NCBI GenBank assembly: GCA_947579605.1
Contig: OX388314.1
Location: 9,548,001-9,612,000, forward strand
Reading direction: 5' to 3'
Length of the DNA stretch: 64,000 nt
Source of the DNA: Athripsodes cinereus
Taxonomy: Eukaryota > Arthropoda > Insecta > Trichoptera > Leptoceridae
Shown: positions 35,299 to 44,985 of the stretch, in pieces
How the letters are laid out: each line of letters starts with the position of its first letter
Numbering within the stretch: position 1 is the stretch's first letter
Position numbers and translations under genes: made by a program
Notes under the pieces: model-generated
The model's database searches: none
Seen by the model: only the letters and a program-made list of their open reading frames with translations
What the model was told of the DNA's origin: nothing

Positions 35299-36866
35299 TG
35301 TAGGTATATTTGAATTACTATATAATTATTATGTCCAGATAGATGCGCTGACATAAAGGTTATTTGAAAATTCAAATAGCGAACGAGTGCTTTTGTATAT
35401 TTATCAGAAGGTAGGTAGGTACTTCAAAAAACTTAAAGTTCATTTATGTTTTTTTTTATTTAATCATACTTACCTATGGAATTTATCAAGAAAACATCAA
35501 AATGTTTTGCAGATTTGCTATAACCACGTTATAACAAATCCATTATACTGATAAATGTAGACATATAGAAAAGGTACACTTGGTATATAAATTAGAATCT
35601 GTTACCAAAATCTATGATACAAAAATATTTGATTAAAACTGTCAGCAAAAACATTTAATAGACGATTTAACAAGCGTTAGGTACACTGAGTAGGTATGAA
35701 AAATAAAAATAACACTAGAAACGAGATTCGCGAATGCGGCGTTAAAACATAACATTTCTAATACAAAAATGTGTCATACACAATATTTATGAATAATAAC
35801 AGGGCGACAGATGATGGGAACGGTGTTATTTTGTTACGTCATCATTGTCACAATGAATTGTCTATTACATTCATAATATATCACATACGCCCAAATTGTA
35901 TAGGATAATAATATACGTACAAAGTGAACCTCTAGTTTACAACGTAGGTATATACATAAGACCATAATATATTATAACACATTACATATTTGGTAAAGGT
36001 AATGCAGACATTAAAATGTCAAAATGACAAGAGCGACATCAAAGTTATGATGATACGAGGATAGATAGACGGTCGTTGTCACACCAGACGACAAAATAAA
36101 CAGGACGTAAAACCGTCAAAATAAACCATTATTATTTAGAATTACTGCTCGTAATAATAACCTCAAAATATTATACAGTAGTGAATTTATTATATATATA
36201 TACCTACTTAAATAATAAATAGTTTGATTAATCCTTACCTACATACATAGCGCCACATATTCGGTAGTGGCGTACTGAACCTGGACAGTAATAATAATAT
36301 AACGGCGTGAGATTCATTCATGCATGTTTTATTAGCGATTATTTATGTTACACACTCACTCATCTCTCTTTACATACTCTCCAGTCCAAACTCAATACTA
36401 ATCTGTTTAAATGTGTCTGTGCATATTAGTGCTGTAATTGTATGTAGGTATTGGTAAGTATACTTATATCAAATTGGGATTCGAAGCAAAACCGTATGCC
36501 AAAGTTTGCGCGCGTCAAAACAGAAAAAAATAAAACCACGTGGTTTGTTTGAAACACGGTGCATTAAATTCGCGGGAAAACAGACTTCACGGATATGAAA
36601 GCGAAATATATACCTAGGTATAAAAATATATACCTACCTAAGTAAAATAAACAAAAAAATACTCCAATAAAGAGAGCATTCTCTATCGCAGTGTGTGTCG
36701 GTTGTTCTGAAAAGCGCACACACAAAAGCCGATATAGTCATAAATCGTCCTCCGATTCACAAAAGAGAGATTTATTACCTGTGGGCCTATCTTCCCTTAC
36801 AAGCGTACAATAAAAAAAATACAAAATCACCATTAACAAAATATATTTACCAATTTCACATTACCT
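35299..36866. other. AT-rich non-coding stretch
   Basis: No gene seen. 36480-36620 is less AT-rich than its surroundings (several CpGs, an inverted-repeat-free GCGCGCGTC), but no frame runs through it. Confidence 0.4.
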
Positions 36867-37085
36867 TCATATGATATTCGAGTTTGATCTCAATCTTTTA
36901 GTGCGGTGGCCTCGATTTATTCGTGTCTGTATTTGATTTCGTATGTCACAAAGATAGACCATTAGTTCTCTAACCGCCCCAGATTGTAGCCCAATGAACC
37001 CGCCGACAATGCCCGACCCGAAAGTTCTCAGTACGTAGGGCATTATTCCAGACTCCCAATACAGTCTCACGACGGAGATGTATCA
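36867..37085 (-). CDS. unrecognised open segment, possible exon
   Basis: An open minus frame of about 70 codons, beginning after a TGA and reading YISVVRLYWESGIMPY, a Gly-rich hydrophobic stretch (GSGIVGGFIGL), then a basic end (RGHRTKRLR) and a TGA stop. Its base composition is clearly less AT-rich than its surroundings, which favours conserved sequence. An AAG/GTAATG donor-like site sits just past the stop. No family recognised; it could be a terminal exon, a transposon remnant or chance. Confidence 0.25.
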
Positions 37086-39022
37086 TACAAATACACACAC
37101 TATTGTAACTAGACGTGTCTGGTGTTACTAACACAATCAAAATTTATTTACTTGTGTAGTTTATATATATACAAAAATCCCAGGAGAACACAATATGCAC
37201 CAAGTGACGCACCCCCAAAATTTAATAAACGAACTTATCTAGAATAGCTTAATTGTAACACTAACAAATAGTGGTCCCCAGCCGCGTAGGATTAGTGTAC
37301 TTTATGCTACACTTAATGGATGTTCAAATCATTTGAGGTATATTTTTATAAACTTATTTTTACGTATTATCAAATTACAGCATATATACACATATCAATG
37401 CATTGAATCTTCAACATAAATGAACATTAAAAAGTATTGTAGGCATCTCTAAAAGTATACGTTATATTGGAAAAGGGTTAAAAAGTGGATTAAATGGCAA
37501 TCGAGAATATAAAGTTTATCAACAAGTATACGTTGTCTAGATACAGATTGTGTATGTACTTGCAAAATGAAATGTTGTACACAGCAACGCAAATATTACA
37601 TATATCCCTGAGTTTATACAAGTGTTTTCAATTCAAAGTTACCAGAGCTATAATTTTTATCTAAAATTTAAAGACATGGTACTGATTGTGGTGATTCTCG
37701 AAAAAAGATTTTCATTTCAAGAAGGGGAAAAGACAAAAAACAAAATGAAAATTTGGAATGTGTTTACACAAAAATAAGAAGTAATATTGGGTGGGCTGTA
37801 GGTACACTTGATGACCCCTCTTCGCGAGATATCCAATTGGCATCCAATTAAAGTTGTGGGAAATGAAAATATTTCAACTGTAAAATCACTTTTTTCTTTC
37901 AACAATTTAAAATCGTTCATCAAACCGACATCGACGACTATAACTTTTAAATCATATTGTCGTTAGGGTGATAACTTTCGGAGAAATATAGACTAGGGTC
38001 TATGTTGTAGGTAAGAACGATGAATATCCCAATTATTTTTATTACCGGCTAATTTTCACGTTGGTTTCACCCCATGATGGGATAATATATTTTTTACTAT
38101 GTAATGACAGAATTAAAAACCAGTTATCGTCAAAGGATTCAACTTGTTCTGTATTGAAGAGGGTTGGACCTTTATATTGTTATTTCTCAGTTCTGGAATT
38201 CGGATATTACCAACAGGTGAATGAGTGGTTAAAGCAGTTTGTTTCCGTTCAATATATACCTACTCATTTTATGGTTAATTAATTAAGGATTAACATATAT
38301 AAAATCAATCATCAAAGGCATCTTTATTTTTCAAATATTCGTTTTCGATAAGCACATTATCGCTATTTAATAAGTTGTTCACCCGTTTATGTATGTACGT
38401 CTACTCATTTCTGCAACGGAAATTTGAAGTTTAAATTAATTTCAAAGTCCCCATACAAATTCGAACATTGTATAAAGATGTTTATAATAGATATGTACAT
38501 CCGCATGTACAAAAGTTTAGACGATGCAAAAAATCAACCAGTATTTTTAGACAGACTATAATAAGAAACCTGTTATATCATGCAGCATTTCCGTTCAAAA
38601 CATTCCAGTTTCACTGAATACATTATTATTAGTATAAGGGGACAATATAAATTTACATAATTTTGGTACAATATTTCATGCAATAATTATTGAATCTACG
38701 CATCAGTTTATTCAGAAACGGTTTGAGATGAATCTTTTAAAATATATTGTACAAGTCTCAATAATAATACAACTTGGCACAATTGGGTAGCCGCTTTTAC
38801 TTTCTTCTTCAAGTTCATTGTACGTAGGTAGGTAGGTTTGATTACGCAGCATAAAAACGCTTTTCTTTAATATCAAAGCGCCTAAATTTGATCCAGACGT
38901 TCTCGTTTAGTCGTGTAATATTAAAATATAGTTATGCGAAGCATAATAATAATTATTATTGCTAATAAAGTACCATAGATGTTGTTCATGTATTAGAGTC
39001 TATTGAGACATTTTTTTTTAAA
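37086..39022. other. AT-rich non-coding stretch
   Basis: Nothing recognised. The 73-codon frame at 38061-38282 (plus) has no recognised domain and no promoter or splice context. Confidence 0.4.
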
Positions 39023-39597
39023 TATACTATACTATACCCTCACGCCATGTCCCAGGAGGGGTAGGCAGAGAGAACGGAACGCCATATAGATCTATCCTTA
39101 CATACTTCTTTCGCTTCCTCTACATTCATCCAGTTTCTCATACATGCACGCCGATTTCTCTTACTCAGCACGCGTCCGTCCTTAAGAATTTGGTCCACGT
39201 GATCAAGCCACGTGGTTCTTGGACGTCCGCACTTCCTCACACCCCTTCTTTCAGATAAATACATCCTCTTCGTCATCCTTCCATCTTGCATTCGCTCAAC
39301 ATGTCCAAACCATCTCAACTTGTTTACACGCATTCTGTCCACAACACTCCTCTCACATCCGCTCATTCTCCTGATATCCTCATTCTTCACTCTATCTCGC
39401 AACGTTTTACCAACCATTCTTCTCAGTGAACGCATCTCCACAGCATTTATTCCACTCTCATCCTTTTTCAACCACGTCCAAGTTTCGCTTGCATACATAA
39501 GTGTCGGTACCAGAATGGTATTGTGCACTAGCATTTTTGCCATGTTCGACAGACTGCTATTGCTAACAATGGGTCGAAGTGCACCATTCACTCTATA
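39023..39597 (-). mobile_element. LINE B, 575-bp 5'-truncated copy
   Basis: 3' part of LINE B in minus orientation. The coding part (39597-39040) encodes the last 183 residues of the ORF, with LYASETWTW-type and GRPRTTWLDHV motifs, ending SWDMA-stop. Only about four residues differ from the plus copy at 41.27-41.83 kb. The 3' tail is TATAG repeated (TATACTATACTATACC on plus, 39023-39038). No clear duplication was identified. Together with the plus copy it makes an inverted pair. Confidence 0.93.
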
Positions 39598-39644
39598 AAA
39601 ATATGTTTTATTTTATTTACATGTCGACAATTTCAAATAGATAA

Positions 39645-39712
39645 AAGAGAAATGGTAGCGATATCGCGAAAAGGTAGAGTTGCGGGTTCAAGTCCCGTCC
39701 GGGGAACTACCG
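39645..39712 (+). other. tRNA-like sequence, probably a SINE head
   Basis: ATGGTAGCGATATCGCG (A-box/D-arm-like) is followed by GCGGGTTCAAGTCCCGT, a perfect T-arm with a five-pair stem and a B box. No 5' acceptor strand pairs with CCGGGGAA, so it is not a functional tRNA. It may be a tRNA-derived SINE or a tRNA pseudogene. Confidence 0.45.
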
Positions 39713-40137
39713 AATAAGGTGACGTTGTCTTCTCTAAACCTAATAATATGGTAGTTTCAATTAGTGTTAAAATTACAAGCGAGGAATATTTTATTTTTGT
39801 CTTGAAGAACACTTTAAAAATATTATTTAGGATTACCATAAACGATTGACCTTCAAAATTACTTAACATAAGTGAACTAATATAAACATGTATACCTACA
39901 CTAACAGAAATATACTACAAACTTTTTAATAAAACCAATAAATTCAATGTTGAACACTGTACCAAATTTATAAAGGTTAACGAACAGCGAAGCATAATAA
40001 GTGGTTCATTTTATTTTAGTACTATTTCAGCCCGCTATTAATAATTTTATTCCTGTTGTTTATCTTTATTTTGTTTTAAAAAATAATACATTTACTTTTT
40101 AATACAAAAGCTTTTATATATAAAAAAATCTTTAACA
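39713..40137. other. AT-rich non-coding stretch
   Basis: Nothing recognised between the two LINE B copies except the tRNA-like sequence just upstream. Confidence 0.4.
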
Positions 40138-41855
40138 TATAGTAAAAGGATATAGGAAAGATGGATAGATGGAAAGAGTACTTTGAAGAACTGTTTGAAT
40201 GTGAAGGCGGAAATACAAGTGAGTATAATAGTGGAGAAAGTAACGTGAATGGTGTAGATGAGATTTGTATGACTGAAATTAAGAATGCTTTGAAAAGAGC
40301 CAAGTGCGGTAAGGCGGTTGGGTATGATTGTGTTTCAACTGAGCTCATCAAGTCTGGTGGATCGAAGACCCTCACATGGTGCCTAGAGCTATTCAACACC
40401 TGTTGGAGAGAAGGCACTACTCCGGAGGACTGGAGGAAAGCCATCATCTGTCCGCTGTATAAGGGGAAAGGTGCTAGGCTTGAGTGCGGAAGCTATCGGG
40501 CTATTAGCTTGCTGAGCTCAGTAGGTAAACTGTACGGAAGAATTTTGATTGAGAGAGTGCGAAAGACTACTGAGTGTAAGGTATGGGATGCGTAAGGAGC
40601 TTTTTTAAATGGTAGAGGGTGTGCCGATCAGATCTTTTCCCTAAGGATGATCGTAGAAAAGTTTTTGGGTAAACACCAGAAGCTTTTTTGCGCGTTCGTT
40701 GACTTGGAGAAGGCATATGATCGTGTGGACCGAGAAAGACTGTGGCGCGTGCTGTCGGAGTATGGAGTGAGTACACAGTTGATACGCGCAATATCTTCAC
40801 TTTACGTGGGGAGTTCCGCTTGTGTGAGGGTAAACAATACCCTCTCGGAGTGGTTTACCCTCACTAAAGGAGTGAAGCAAGGTTGTGTTATGTCTCCGTG
40901 GCTATTCAATCTATTTTTTGACTTCTGTATGCGACCTTTGAAAGGGATGAATGTAGGTGTTGAACTGAATGGAAATCGAGTGAATGCTTTGATGTATGCA
41001 GACGATTTAGTCTTAATGGCTGAGAATGAAAGTGATTTACAAGATATTGTTTCGTGTGTCTATGATAGCTGTAGTGCAAATGGGTTAAAAATGAATGTCG
41101 CGAAGACGAAAGTAATGGTGTTCGAAAGAGAGAGTGAAAGAACGGTATGTGAAATAAAGGTTGACGTTGAATGTTTAGAGCAAGTGAATGAGTATGTCTA
41201 TTTGGGAAGTCTGTTTGCGAGGGATGGAAGATTTGATAAGGACATTGAAAGAAGAAAAGTCGCCGGTGCTAGAGTGAATGGTGCACTTCGACCCATTGTT
41301 AGCAATAGCAGTGTGTCGAACATGGCAAAAATGCTAGTGCACAATACCATTCTGGTACCGACACTTATGTATGCAAGCGAAACTTGGACGTGGTTGAAAA
41401 AGGATGAGAGTGGAATAAATGCTGTGGAGATGCGTTCACTGAGAAGAATGGTTGGTAAAACGTTGCGAGATAGAGTGAAGAATGAGGATATCAGGAGAAT
41501 GAGCGGATGTGTGAGGAGTGTTGTGGACAGAATGCGTGTAAACAAGTTGAGATGGTTTGGACATGTTGAGCGAATGCAAGATGAAAGGATGACGAAGAGG
41601 ATGTATTTATCTGAAAGAAGGGGTGTGAGGAAGCGCGGACGTCCAAGAACCACGTGGCTTGATCACGTGGACCAAATTCTTAAGGACGGACGCGTGCTGA
41701 GTAAGAGAAATCGGCGTGCATGTATGAGAAACTGGATGAATGTAGAGGAAGCGAAAGAAGTATGTAAGGATAGATCTATATGGCGTTCCGTTCTCTCTGC
41801 CTACCCCTCCTGGGACATGGCGTGAGGGTATAGTATAGTATAGTAAAAGGATATA
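40138..41855 (+). mobile_element. LINE B insertion with 17-bp flanking direct repeat
   Basis: TATAGTAAAAGGATATA occurs at 40138-40154 and again at 41839-41855, flanking a 1.68-kb RTE-like LINE. The right copy overlaps the (TATAG)n tail (41828-41841), so the true duplication is 14-17 bp. The element is 5'-truncated at about 40155. LINE A later inserted directly beside the right repeat. Confidence 0.92.
40155..41825 (+). pseudogene. LINE B reverse transcriptase, one premature stop
   Basis: RTE-like RT read in a single frame from GKMDRWKEYFEELF (40155) to SWDMA-stop (41825). The only break is TAA at 40593-40595, between KVWDA and GAFLNGRGCAD, where related elements have a residue; the same frame continues on both sides. 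Seen in order: KCGKAVGYDCVSTELIK, ECGSYRAISLLSS, motif A VDLEKAYDRV, motif B GVKQGCVMSPW, motif C YADD, then the C-terminal domain with YASETW, RWFGHVERM and RGRPRTTW. The N-terminal endonuclease is absent. One nonsense codon in about 556 implies a fairly recent insertion. Confidence 0.93.
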
Positions 41856-44595
41856 TGTATCATCATCATCATCATCATCATCGCCCTCAACGCTCCTCTC
41901 GGGAGCACAGGGCAGAAACCAGCCTCCTCCATTCAGAGCGTCTCTGTGCCAATTGCGTCACCTCTTCCCACGACATTCCTTGCGCTCTGATATCGTTGTC
42001 ATAGGAACGGTGTATTGTGAAAGAGGGACGCCCGGGCCGACGGAACCCCTGCGGACGGAAAAACAGTGCTCTTTTTGGCCAACTATCATTGGGCATTCTC
42101 AAAACATGTCCCAGCCAGGACCATCGTCTCTCTTGTATTACGGAGATTACAGGTCTCTGCTGGGTGCGCCGGCGCACAGCATCATTTGTAACATGTTCAT
42201 ACCATCTGACATCCAAAATCCTTCTAAGACACTTGTTTTCAAAGCTTAGTATCTTCCGCTCTTGAGCCTTGGTTAAGTGCCAAGACTCGCAGCCATATAG
42301 AAGGATTGGGATGATGAACGCATTGAACAAGCGACATTTTGTCCTGATGCTGAATCCAGACGCCTTCCAAACTTTGTTCATGTTGTTGAAAGCCCCGCTA
42401 GCTGCTCCTATGCGGATTGGTAATTCCGACCGGAGATCACCCTCTGGCGTTATGGTTGCTCCCAGGTACCTGAATTTACTAACCTGAGATATTTGGGAAT
42501 TGCCAACCATTAGTGGGGTGTGAGTACTCGTGCATGTACTATTACATATGTACTCCGTTTTACCAGCGTTGATACGAAGGCCAAGGCGCAAGGAATTTTC
42601 ATAAAGAGCATTAGCGTTGCACTGTAATCCGTCCACAGATGTATCAAAAAGGGCTAGATCATCCGCATATTCAAGATCGTGCAGCACTCCCACAGACGTC
42701 TCACTGTTTTCACGCTGTGATAAAGGCACACCGCCAGGGCCCAGAATAGATTTTCTGAGCAGGTAGTCCATAATTATGGCAAAGATAAAAGGTGCCAATA
42801 TACAGCCCTGCCGGACTCCAGTGGTGATCCTGAAGGTGTCAGTTGGACCACTTGATGTTCTGACAGAACATTCAGAGTCCATATGCAGGGCTTTGATCAT
42901 GGTTACCACCTTGGGCGGGATGCCATACGCGGCCAGTATTTTCCATATGGTTGGTCTGTGGGGGCTGTCAAAAGCTTTTTCGTAGTCAATGAAGCAACAT
43001 GCAAGCGGTGAGTTGAACTCTTGCGACTGTTGGAGTACACATCTGGCACAAAAAATTGCGTCCGAACAGGACTTGCCAGGTACAAACCCGCATTGTTGCT
43101 TTCTCAGAGATGCCAACACTGGTTTTTGAATGCGACTCAATATGATTTGTGAGAGAACTTTACCGGGCACACTAAGTAGTGTGATGCCACGGTAATTTCC
43201 GCATTCCAGTGGGTTTCCCTTCTTGAAAAGTGTCACGATGGATCCATTTCTCCAATCTTTCGGGCAGAGCTCCTCATTCCACACCTTGTTAAAGAGATGG
43301 TACAGTGGGTGGATAAGCACATTCATGCCATACTTAAGGAGCTCTGCGTGGATTCCATCTTCACCTGGGGCCTTGTTGTTTTTTAGCCTTTTTACAGCTG
43401 CCTCAATCTCCTCATGTGTTGGGGGGGTTTCGGCTATCCCAGATACCTGTGGGATATCTAGGTCGCTATCCTCATTGCCAACATCAAAAGGTGAGGAGGG
43501 GTCCGGTCGGTTTAGAATGAACTCAAAGTGTTCTCTCCATCTTCCTCTTACTAAGTCAGGGGCAGAGATCAGGTTTCCACTGCTATCATTAATTGAGTCA
43601 GCAGTCTTATTCTGACCTCCTCCTCCCAACATGCGGGTAATTTCAAAGAGAGTCTTCGAGTCATTCCTGGCCGCGGCAGTTTGTGCAAGCTGTATTTTGG
43701 CTTCGACATCACGTCGTCTGTCTTTGCGCACAGAGTGCTTTACCAGGCGGTCTAGCTCTCTGTACGAATTTCTTAGGGCCTCCAGTTTCGTAGGGGACTT
43801 TTCAGCATCTCTGAGTATCTTGACTTTTTGGCGATCTTGAATATATCCCCAGGACTCCATAGACATCCATGGTGGTTTGTTCCTCTCTTTGAACCCAATG
43901 GACGCAACCGATGCAGCCTTCACTACTCTCCGGAACTCCTCCCAGGCCGACTCTACTGAGTCAGTATCGGAAAGATACCGAGAGAGTTCAAATCCTTGGT
44001 GCAGCTCAGCCTCATACTTCATGCGAGACCGAATATTCCCCAACCCACAGACGTCAAACACTCGCGGTGCAGCTGGTCTTGCAAATTTATTGAACCTTAG
44101 CTTCATGGCTCCGACAAGGAGCTCATGATCCGTTTTCAGGTCCGCTCCACGAAATGTCCTGACATCCTGTAGATCAGAGCGGTCTCGGGCCTTAACCAAA
44201 AGATGGTCAATTTGGTTTCTGGTACGTCCATCAGGTGAGGTCCACGTGTATTTGTGGATATCCTTGTGAGGAAACAGTGTTCCTCCAATAAGGAGTCCTT
44301 GGAGTGTTGCGTATTCTATAAGACGGGAGCCGTTGTCATTTAGCACCCCCATGCCATGCCCCCCCATTACGCCAGGACCGTTTAGTGGGTCGTTGCCTAC
44401 TTTGGCATTGAAATCGCCCATCACAACGATCCTATGCCTTTTAGGAATTTTGGATGTGACGGCTGCCAGACAGTCATAAAAACTGTCCTTGACCGTCCCC
44501 TCCGCATCCTCTGTGGGGGCATAACACAAAAGTACCGTCAACGGGTCACCCGTTGCCCTAAACGAGGCGCGTAGTAGCCTGTCGGAGATATGTAT
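41853..44595 (-). mobile_element. LINE A, 2.73-kb copy with probable 8-bp TSD
   Basis: RTE-like LINE in minus orientation. Its tail is (ATC)n on plus at 41861-41882. ATATGTAT flanks it at 41853-41860 and 44588-44595. The 5' truncation is inside the endonuclease domain: conserved sequence begins ISDRLLRA at about 44589. The left duplication overlaps the right flank of LINE B, so LINE A inserted after LINE B. Confidence 0.88.
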
Positions 44596-44631
44596 AGTAT
44601 TGAATATAAAATAAAAAGCCATTGTAATCAA
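41887..44631 (-). CDS. LINE A endonuclease/reverse transcriptase (ORF2, nearly full)
   Basis: A 914-codon open frame with no internal stop. The first ~14 residues come from flanking DNA; the element begins at ISDRLLRA. Apurinic-type endonuclease, second half: GDFNAKVGN (72-80), QIDHLLV (140-146) and TDHELLV (167-173). RT: KAPGEDGIHAELL (420-432), CGNYRGITLLS (477-487), motif A FIDYEKAFD (547-555), motif B GVRQGCILAP (605-614), motif C YADD (655-658). C-terminal domain: LLYGCESW, ENKCLRRIL and WSWLGHVLRM. The endonuclease N-terminus (first catalytic Glu) is missing, so target nicking should fail. Full-length members would have about 100-150 more residues. The long intact frame marks a young copy. 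Confidence 0.93.
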   Translation of the reverse strand: MITMAFYFIFNTIHISDRLLRASFRATGDPLTVLLCYAPTEDAEGTVKDSFYDCLAAVTSKIPKRHRIVVMGDFNAKVGNDPLNGPGVMGGHGMGVLNDNGSRLIEYATLQGLLIGGTLFPHKDIHKYTWTSPDGRTRNQIDHLLVKARDRSDLQDVRTFRGADLKTDHELLVGAMKLRFNKFARPAAPRVFDVCGLGNIRSRMKYEAELHQGFELSRYLSDTDSVESAWEEFRRVVKAASVASIGFKERNKPPWMSMESWGYIQDRQKVKILRDAEKSPTKLEALRNSYRELDRLVKHSVRKDRRRDVEAKIQLAQTAAARNDSKTLFEITRMLGGGGQNKTADSINDSSGNLISAPDLVRGRWREHFEFILNRPDPSSPFDVGNEDSDLDIPQVSGIAETPPTHEEIEAAVKRLKNNKAPGEDGIHAELLKYGMNVLIHPLYHLFNKVWNEELCPKDWRNGSIVTLFKKGNPLECGNYRGITLLSVPGKVLSQIILSRIQKPVLASLRKQQCGFVPGKSCSDAIFCARCVLQQSQEFNSPLACCFIDYEKAFDSPHRPTIWKILAAYGIPPKVVTMIKALHMDSECSVRTSSGPTDTFRITTGVRQGCILAPFIFAIIMDYLLRKSILGPGGVPLSQRENSETSVGVLHDLEYADDLALFDTSVDGLQCNANALYENSLRLGLRINAGKTEYICNSTCTSTHTPLMVGNSQISQVSKFRYLGATITPEGDLRSELPIRIGAASGAFNNMNKVWKASGFSIRTKCRLFNAFIIPILLYGCESWHLTKAQERKILSFENKCLRRILDVRWYEHVTNDAVRRRTQQRPVISVIQERRWSWLGHVLRMPNDSWPKRALFFRPQGFRRPGRPSFTIHRSYDNDIRAQGMSWEEVTQLAQRRSEWRRLVSALCSREER

Positions 44632-44668
44632 ACATAGTATTATTTCAAGACCTAAATACAGTATTACT

Positions 44669-44985
44669 TTTGAGCCTTCACCTCAGCTGGACCATCCATG
44701 TGGAATGATCTTCCTGAACAAGTGCGTGCGACACAGTCTCTTCGTTTGTTCAAAAGTCGGTTGAAGACATGTTTGGCATATCGTATAACTAATATAAATT
44801 GCACAATGTATTGTTATTTACATGTTTAGTTACATAATATTTTTTGATTGTATTTTAGTTCATAGAGATCGCGCCTCTGGGATAAACTTGCCATACATTA
44901 TTATTTGAATATATTTTTCTACAAAATTGTGTATATTATGATCAATGTACAATAAAGAATGAATAAATAAATAAATAAACACGAT
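44669..44985 (+). pseudogene. L2/CR1-like LINE 3' end
   Basis: One plus frame reads AGPSMWNDLPEQVRATQSLR then LFKSRLKTCLAYR, stop at about 44829: the A-x-P-x-x-W-N-x-L-P block and F-K-x-x-L-K-T ending of L2/CR1 ORF2 proteins. A 3' UTR of about 120 bp ends with ATCAATGTACAATAAAGAAT and an (AATA)n tail at 44956-44981. Confidence 0.8.

Noticed and set aside
39645..39712. Functional tRNA gene
   Set aside because: T-arm and B box are good, but there is no pairing acceptor 5' strand and no proper anticodon arm.
43223..43615. 130-codon plus-strand open frame
   Set aside because: It is the antisense shadow of the LINE A RT; the same holds for 41953-42249, 43631-43840, 18790-19173, 39212-39598 and 41198-41653.
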